Source of the DNA: Verrucomicrobiales bacterium
Lineage (GTDB): Bacteria; Verrucomicrobiota; Verrucomicrobiia; Limisphaerales; SXQI01
Assembly (NCBI GenBank): GCA_005793025.1
Contig: SXQI01000053.1
Span: 1-10,469, forward strand
Length of the DNA: 10,469 nucleotides
Reading direction: 5' to 3'
The translations under genes and the position numbers were made by a program. This document shows, one piece after another, positions 8,003-10,469 of the stretch (position 1 is the stretch's first letter; each line of letters starts with the position of its first letter). The notes beneath the pieces were generated by a model. It ran no database searches. It was not told the DNA's origin and saw nothing but the letters and a program-made list of their open reading frames with translations.

Positions 8003-8377
8003 ATGTCAAAATCCGATTGTTGCAATTCAAGCAAGGTCGTGGTTTATACCATCGCGATCGTCGGGACGTTTCTGATTGGCTACGGCTTCGTCCGCAAAAT
8101 GGATGCCGATTTGCGTCCACCCGCGATTACTGCAGACCGCACCGTGGAACGTCAGAAAACGATTCAAGAACTTCGATCCAGTGCTGTGGACCAACTTGAA
8201 CACTATGGTTGGGTTGACCAAACAAGGGGAATTACTCGCCTACCGATTGTTCGTGCAACTGAAATGCAATTAAAATTGGGAACTTCTGTAGCGGTTCGCT
8301 CCAATCTATTGGCCCGATTGGAGAAGGCGACGGTTCCGATTGCCAAGGCTCCAGAAAAGCCAAGCCAGTTTGAATAA
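8003..8377 (+). CDS. Small one-helix protein with YGWVD..G..RLPI..A motif
   Basis: I cannot assign a named function. The predicted protein is 124 residues: a short N-terminus with adjacent cysteines (Cys6, Cys7), one hydrophobic segment (11-29), then a mostly helical soluble domain, likely periplasmic. Its distinctive motif is YGWVDQTRGITRLPIVRA (68-85). From memory, similar 'YGWVD...G..RIPI..A' segments occur in small uncharacterised proteins encoded beside ACIII and haem-copper oxidase genes; that recollection needs a search. There is no CxxCH, CuA or Fe-S motif. The strong SD at 7986-7993 decides the start. It sits between actF and the CcoN homologue, so it may be an accessory or assembly factor joining the two modules. 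Its equivalence to small ACIII subunits called ActG is unproven. Confidence 0.75.
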   Translation: MSKSDCCNSSKVVVYTIAIVGTFLIGYGFVRKMDADLRPPAITADRTVERQKTIQELRSSAVDQLEHYGWVDQTRGITRLPIVRATEMQLKLGTSVAVRSNLLARLEKATVPIAKAPEKPSQFE

Positions 8378-8395
8378 TTCTCGCCGGTTCCAGCC

Positions 8396-9856
8396 ATGAG
8401 TGTCTCCGCTCCCTTAACTCCCGCCCCCACGACCGAACCGTGTCGATTCGCCGCACCTACGGCCCTCGAAGTGGATGCTTCAGGTTCGTTGCCGCTGATC
8501 CTTATGTTCGTGGCTGGAATTGCATGGCTCGTTCTAGGTAGCACGTTGGGATTGCTCGCGTCAGTAAAACTTCACGCCCCGGCAATGCTTTCCAGCATTC
8601 CTGCGCTGACTTACGGTCGCTTGATCCCCGCACAAAATGCTCTGTTTCTTTACGGCTTCGCTGCTCAGGTCGGATTAGCTGTCGCGCTTTGGATCGTTAG
8701 CCGTTTAGGACGAGCAAAGATCGTTGCACCCGTCGTTCTCACCATAGGTGTTCTCCTGTGGAACCTCGGAGTGTTAACAGGTTTCCTCAACATTCTTGCT
8801 GGCAACTGGACAGGTATGGGTCGGTTCGAAATGCCCGTTTCTTCTGTCACGCCGATGTTCGTAGGGTATCTCCTGATTGGCATCGTCGCGCTCCTGACAT
8901 TTAAGGCTCGAACCGTGAGTGAACTCTACCCTTCCATGTGGTTCATTTTAGCTTCCTTGTTCTGGTTTCCTTGGATTTATGCGACAGCCTCCTATTTGTT
9001 GCACTCCGGATTCCTCCGAGCCTCAGCAATTCCTGTCATTGCGGGTTGGTATGGTCAGAATCTAGTGTCCGTCGTGCTTCTCGGTTTCGCGGTTGGCGCG
9101 TGTTATTATTTCGTTCCAAAACTTACCAATCACCCGCTGTCGAGCAGGGGACTAGCAATGTTCGGTTTCTGGGGTCTCCTTGTTCTCGCTCCGTTTGGTG
9201 GCTTTGCGGCGACTTATGCCGTCCCGCGTTGGGTGATTAGTATGAGTGTCGTAACAACCGTGTTATGCCTAATCCCGATCGCTGCGCACACATTGAATTG
9301 GATTCAAACATTGCACACCAAATCTAAGAACTCCAAGGAGGAATCAGGTTCGATCTATTTTCGCGTTGCAGTTCCTTTCTTTGCAGTTTACGGCGCGCTG
9401 GGGGCTTGGGCCGCCCTGCCATCAAATAACGCCATCGTCGGTTTTACGTGGTTTCAAGCTGGGTTATCTCAATTGTTGGAGTACGGTTTTGTGGGGTTGG
9501 TTCTTCTAGGTTCAGTGGTCGTCGTCGCTCCAAAGTTGACCCAAACCGAGTGGCCCATTCAAAAGCTGCTCAAACCACTCTCCGCGCTCTCCATTATCGG
9601 CGTGTTATTCATGACCCTGCCATTGCTTTTGGGCGGATGGATTCAGGGCCAAGGGTTAAGTGATGCAGCCATTCCATTCGTGGATGTTTCCAAGCGGGCT
9701 TTTCCGTTCGTTGCGATGACCACCGTTGGGATCCTCTTATTTGCTCTCGCTCAGGTGCTTTTACTCCTCCATTTAGTGGCCTTGTGTGGCCGTAGTTTAT
9801 TTAACTGTTGTCAACCGGCTACATGGTTTGTCGTCAACAAAGGAGGTGCGCGATGA
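8396..9856 (+). CDS. CcoN-like haem-copper oxidase subunit I lacking cofactor ligands
   Basis: The 486-residue, about 12-helix protein has the length and framework of cbb3 oxidase subunit I (CcoN): YGRLIP (73-78), FEMPV (144-148), GWYGQN (217-222), YYFVPK (237-242), GFW (257-259) and VAPKL (377-381). Compared with the CcoN consensus as I recall it, the metal ligands are replaced. FGRLRPLH becomes YGRLIPAQ (Gln80), WYGHN becomes WYGQN (Gln221), GPHH becomes GFAA (Ala271/272), and GHVHAGA becomes GLSQLLE (Leu357, Gln359). The active-site Tyr position is Ala265. It should therefore bind neither haem b, haem b3 nor CuB, and cannot reduce oxygen by the usual chemistry. There is no stop or frameshift, so it is probably a functional, repurposed subunit rather than a pseudogene. 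It begins 18 bases after the previous gene without an SD. Its end overlaps the CcoO homologue by ATGA. Automated annotation would probably call it cbb3 oxidase subunit I. Confidence 0.85.
   Translation: MSVSAPLTPAPTTEPCRFAAPTALEVDASGSLPLILMFVAGIAWLVLGSTLGLLASVKLHAPAMLSSIPALTYGRLIPAQNALFLYGFAAQVGLAVALWIVSRLGRAKIVAPVVLTIGVLLWNLGVLTGFLNILAGNWTGMGRFEMPVSSVTPMFVGYLLIGIVALLTFKARTVSELYPSMWFILASLFWFPWIYATASYLLHSGFLRASAIPVIAGWYGQNLVSVVLLGFAVGACYYFVPKLTNHPLSSRGLAMFGFWGLLVLAPFGGFAATYAVPRWVISMSVVTTVLCLIPIAAHTLNWIQTLHTKSKNSKEESGSIYFRVAVPFFAVYGALGAWAALPSNNAIVGFTWFQAGLSQLLEYGFVGLVLLGSVVVVAPKLTQTEWPIQKLLKPLSALSIIGVLFMTLPLLLGGWIQGQGLSDAAIPFVDVSKRAFPFVAMTTVGILLFALAQVLLLLHLVALCGRSLFNCCQPATWFVVNKGGAR
9841..9846 (+). 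promoter_or_regulatory. Ribosome binding site (AGGAGG) of the ccoO-like gene
   Basis: A full-consensus AGGAGG lies in the last codons of the CcoN homologue, six bases before ATG 9853. It fixes that start. Confidence 0.8.
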
Positions 9857-10469
9857 ATCAGGGCCCATTCATTTTTGTCGGTATTTTTTTCACAATGACC
9901 CTGTCGTGGTACGGCTTTGTTTTTAAGCCAACTCTAGACTTGGGCCAGCAAGTTCCTGTGAAGCTCGAAGGGGTTGCGCAATTTTATCCAGGAGACCGTC
10001 CAGGACAGGCTCAGCAAGGTGCGGAAATTTATCGAGCGAATGGATGTGTCGTTTGTCATACCCAACAAACCCGTGATTCCAAGGACGGATCTGACAGTGC
10101 CAGAGGTTGGGGCCAACGCCCGACTGTGGCTCAAGATTATCTATTCGATAATCCACCCCAACTCGGCCAAGTGCGAGTCGGGCCCGATCTTGCTAATTTC
10201 GGATCCCGCCACCCTGATCTGAAATCTCAACTCCTTCACCTTTACGCTCCCCGTGCAACGGTGCAGAGATCGGTGATGCCTGCTTATCCCTATTTGTTCG
10301 AACGCCGCAAGATTGGTTCATCACCTTCTCCTGATGCTCTAGCACTGACTGGTAAGTTTGCCCCACCCGCAGGTTTTGAAATCGTTCCGACGCCTGAAGC
10401 CTATTCTCTCCTCGCCTATTTAGCTAGTCTTCGAGCAGATGTTTCCCTCTACGAAGCTCCCATCCCCAA
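9853..10469 (+). CDS. ccoO: CcoO-like membrane-anchored monohaem cytochrome c (partial, 3' end missing)
   Basis: The frame is open from ATG 9853 to the window edge, giving 205 complete codons. It begins with one N-terminal helix (about 5-24, FIFVGIFFTMTLSWYGFVF), as in CcoO, followed by a periplasmic cytochrome c domain. The haem site is CVVCH (65-69). CcoO-like blocks follow: RGWGQRPTVAQDYLFDNP (84-101), VGPDLANFGSR (109-119) and MPAYPYLFE (142-150), where Met142 is the expected haem ligand. The usual CHSQ(M/Q)IR after the haem is CHTQQTRD here. So, unlike the adjacent CcoN homologue, the redox site appears intact. A strong SD and an ATGA overlap with the upstream stop (9853-9856) indicate coupled expression and probably a 1:1 complex. 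The segment to about residue 196 (PEAYSLLAYLASLRAD) resembles the end of a cytochrome c domain. Anything beyond, such as an extra haem domain, is not visible. Confidence 0.85.
   Translation, partial: MNQGPFIFVGIFFTMTLSWYGFVFKPTLDLGQQVPVKLEGVAQFYPGDRPGQAQQGAEIYRANGCVVCHTQQTRDSKDGSDSARGWGQRPTVAQDYLFDNPPQLGQVRVGPDLANFGSRHPDLKSQLLHLYAPRATVQRSVMPAYPYLFERRKIGSSPSPDALALTGKFAPPAGFEIVPTPEAYSLLAYLASLRADVSLYEAPIP

Noticed and set aside
8396..9856. CcoN homologue as a pseudogene
   Set aside because: The frame is full length with no stop or frameshift, framework motifs are kept, substitutions concentrate at ligand positions, and it carries the overlapping start and SD of the next gene.
1..10469. CRISPR arrays, tRNA/rRNA genes, insertion sequences
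   Set aside because: No regularly spaced repeats, cloverleaf-like or rRNA-like sequences, or transposase motifs were seen; nearly the whole window is respiratory coding sequence.

Overview
The window is one compact plus-strand operon for a bacterial respiratory chain. It encodes a complete Alternative Complex III (ACIII, actABCDEF, a quinol:electron-acceptor oxidoreductase that replaces cytochrome bc1), followed by a small uncharacterised membrane protein, a cbb3-oxidase subunit I (CcoN) homologue, and the 5' part of a CcoO-type monohaem cytochrome c that runs off the right edge. The best guess for the organism is a Verrucomicrobiota or related PVC-group bacterium, or another ACIII-bearing Gram-negative. 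This rests on the extended-Tat ActB, the separate actA and actB, many starts without a Shine-Dalgarno, and a roughly balanced base composition. The phylum is inference, not proof.

Layout: 1-173 is a non-coding leader with two short inverted repeats and no convincing promoter. It is followed by actA (pentahaem cytochrome c, 174-824), actB (Fe-S/molybdopterin-like subunit, 821-4087), actC (NrfD-like quinol-site membrane subunit, 4087-5523), actD (two-helix DUF3341 subunit, 5557-6096), actE (monohaem cytochrome c, 6098-6718) and actF (second NrfD-like subunit, 6736-8001). Then come a 124-residue one-helix protein carrying a YGWVD...G..RLPI..A motif (8003-8377), a 486-residue 12-helix CcoN homologue (8396-9856), and the CcoO homologue (9853 to beyond 10469). 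Genes overlap by 1-4 bases or are at most 33 bases apart, so all are probably co-transcribed.

How the parts work together: quinol would be oxidised at ActC, and electrons would pass through the ActB Fe-S clusters to the ActA haems and on to ActE. Normally they then reach a haem-copper oxidase. The striking point is that the CcoN homologue beside ACIII keeps the family's framework motifs (YGRL.P, WYG.N, YYFVPK, a closing APK) but has lost every haem and copper ligand I can place. The low-spin haem histidines are Gln80 and Gln359, the CuB histidines are Gln221, Ala271 and Ala272, the haem b3 histidine is Leu357, and the active-site tyrosine is Ala265. The reading frame is intact and it is translationally coupled to a CcoO homologue whose haem c site is intact. 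This looks like a cofactor-free 'pseudo-oxidase' subunit kept as a scaffold or electron-relay module rather than an oxygen reductase. It is the best candidate here for an under-described system.
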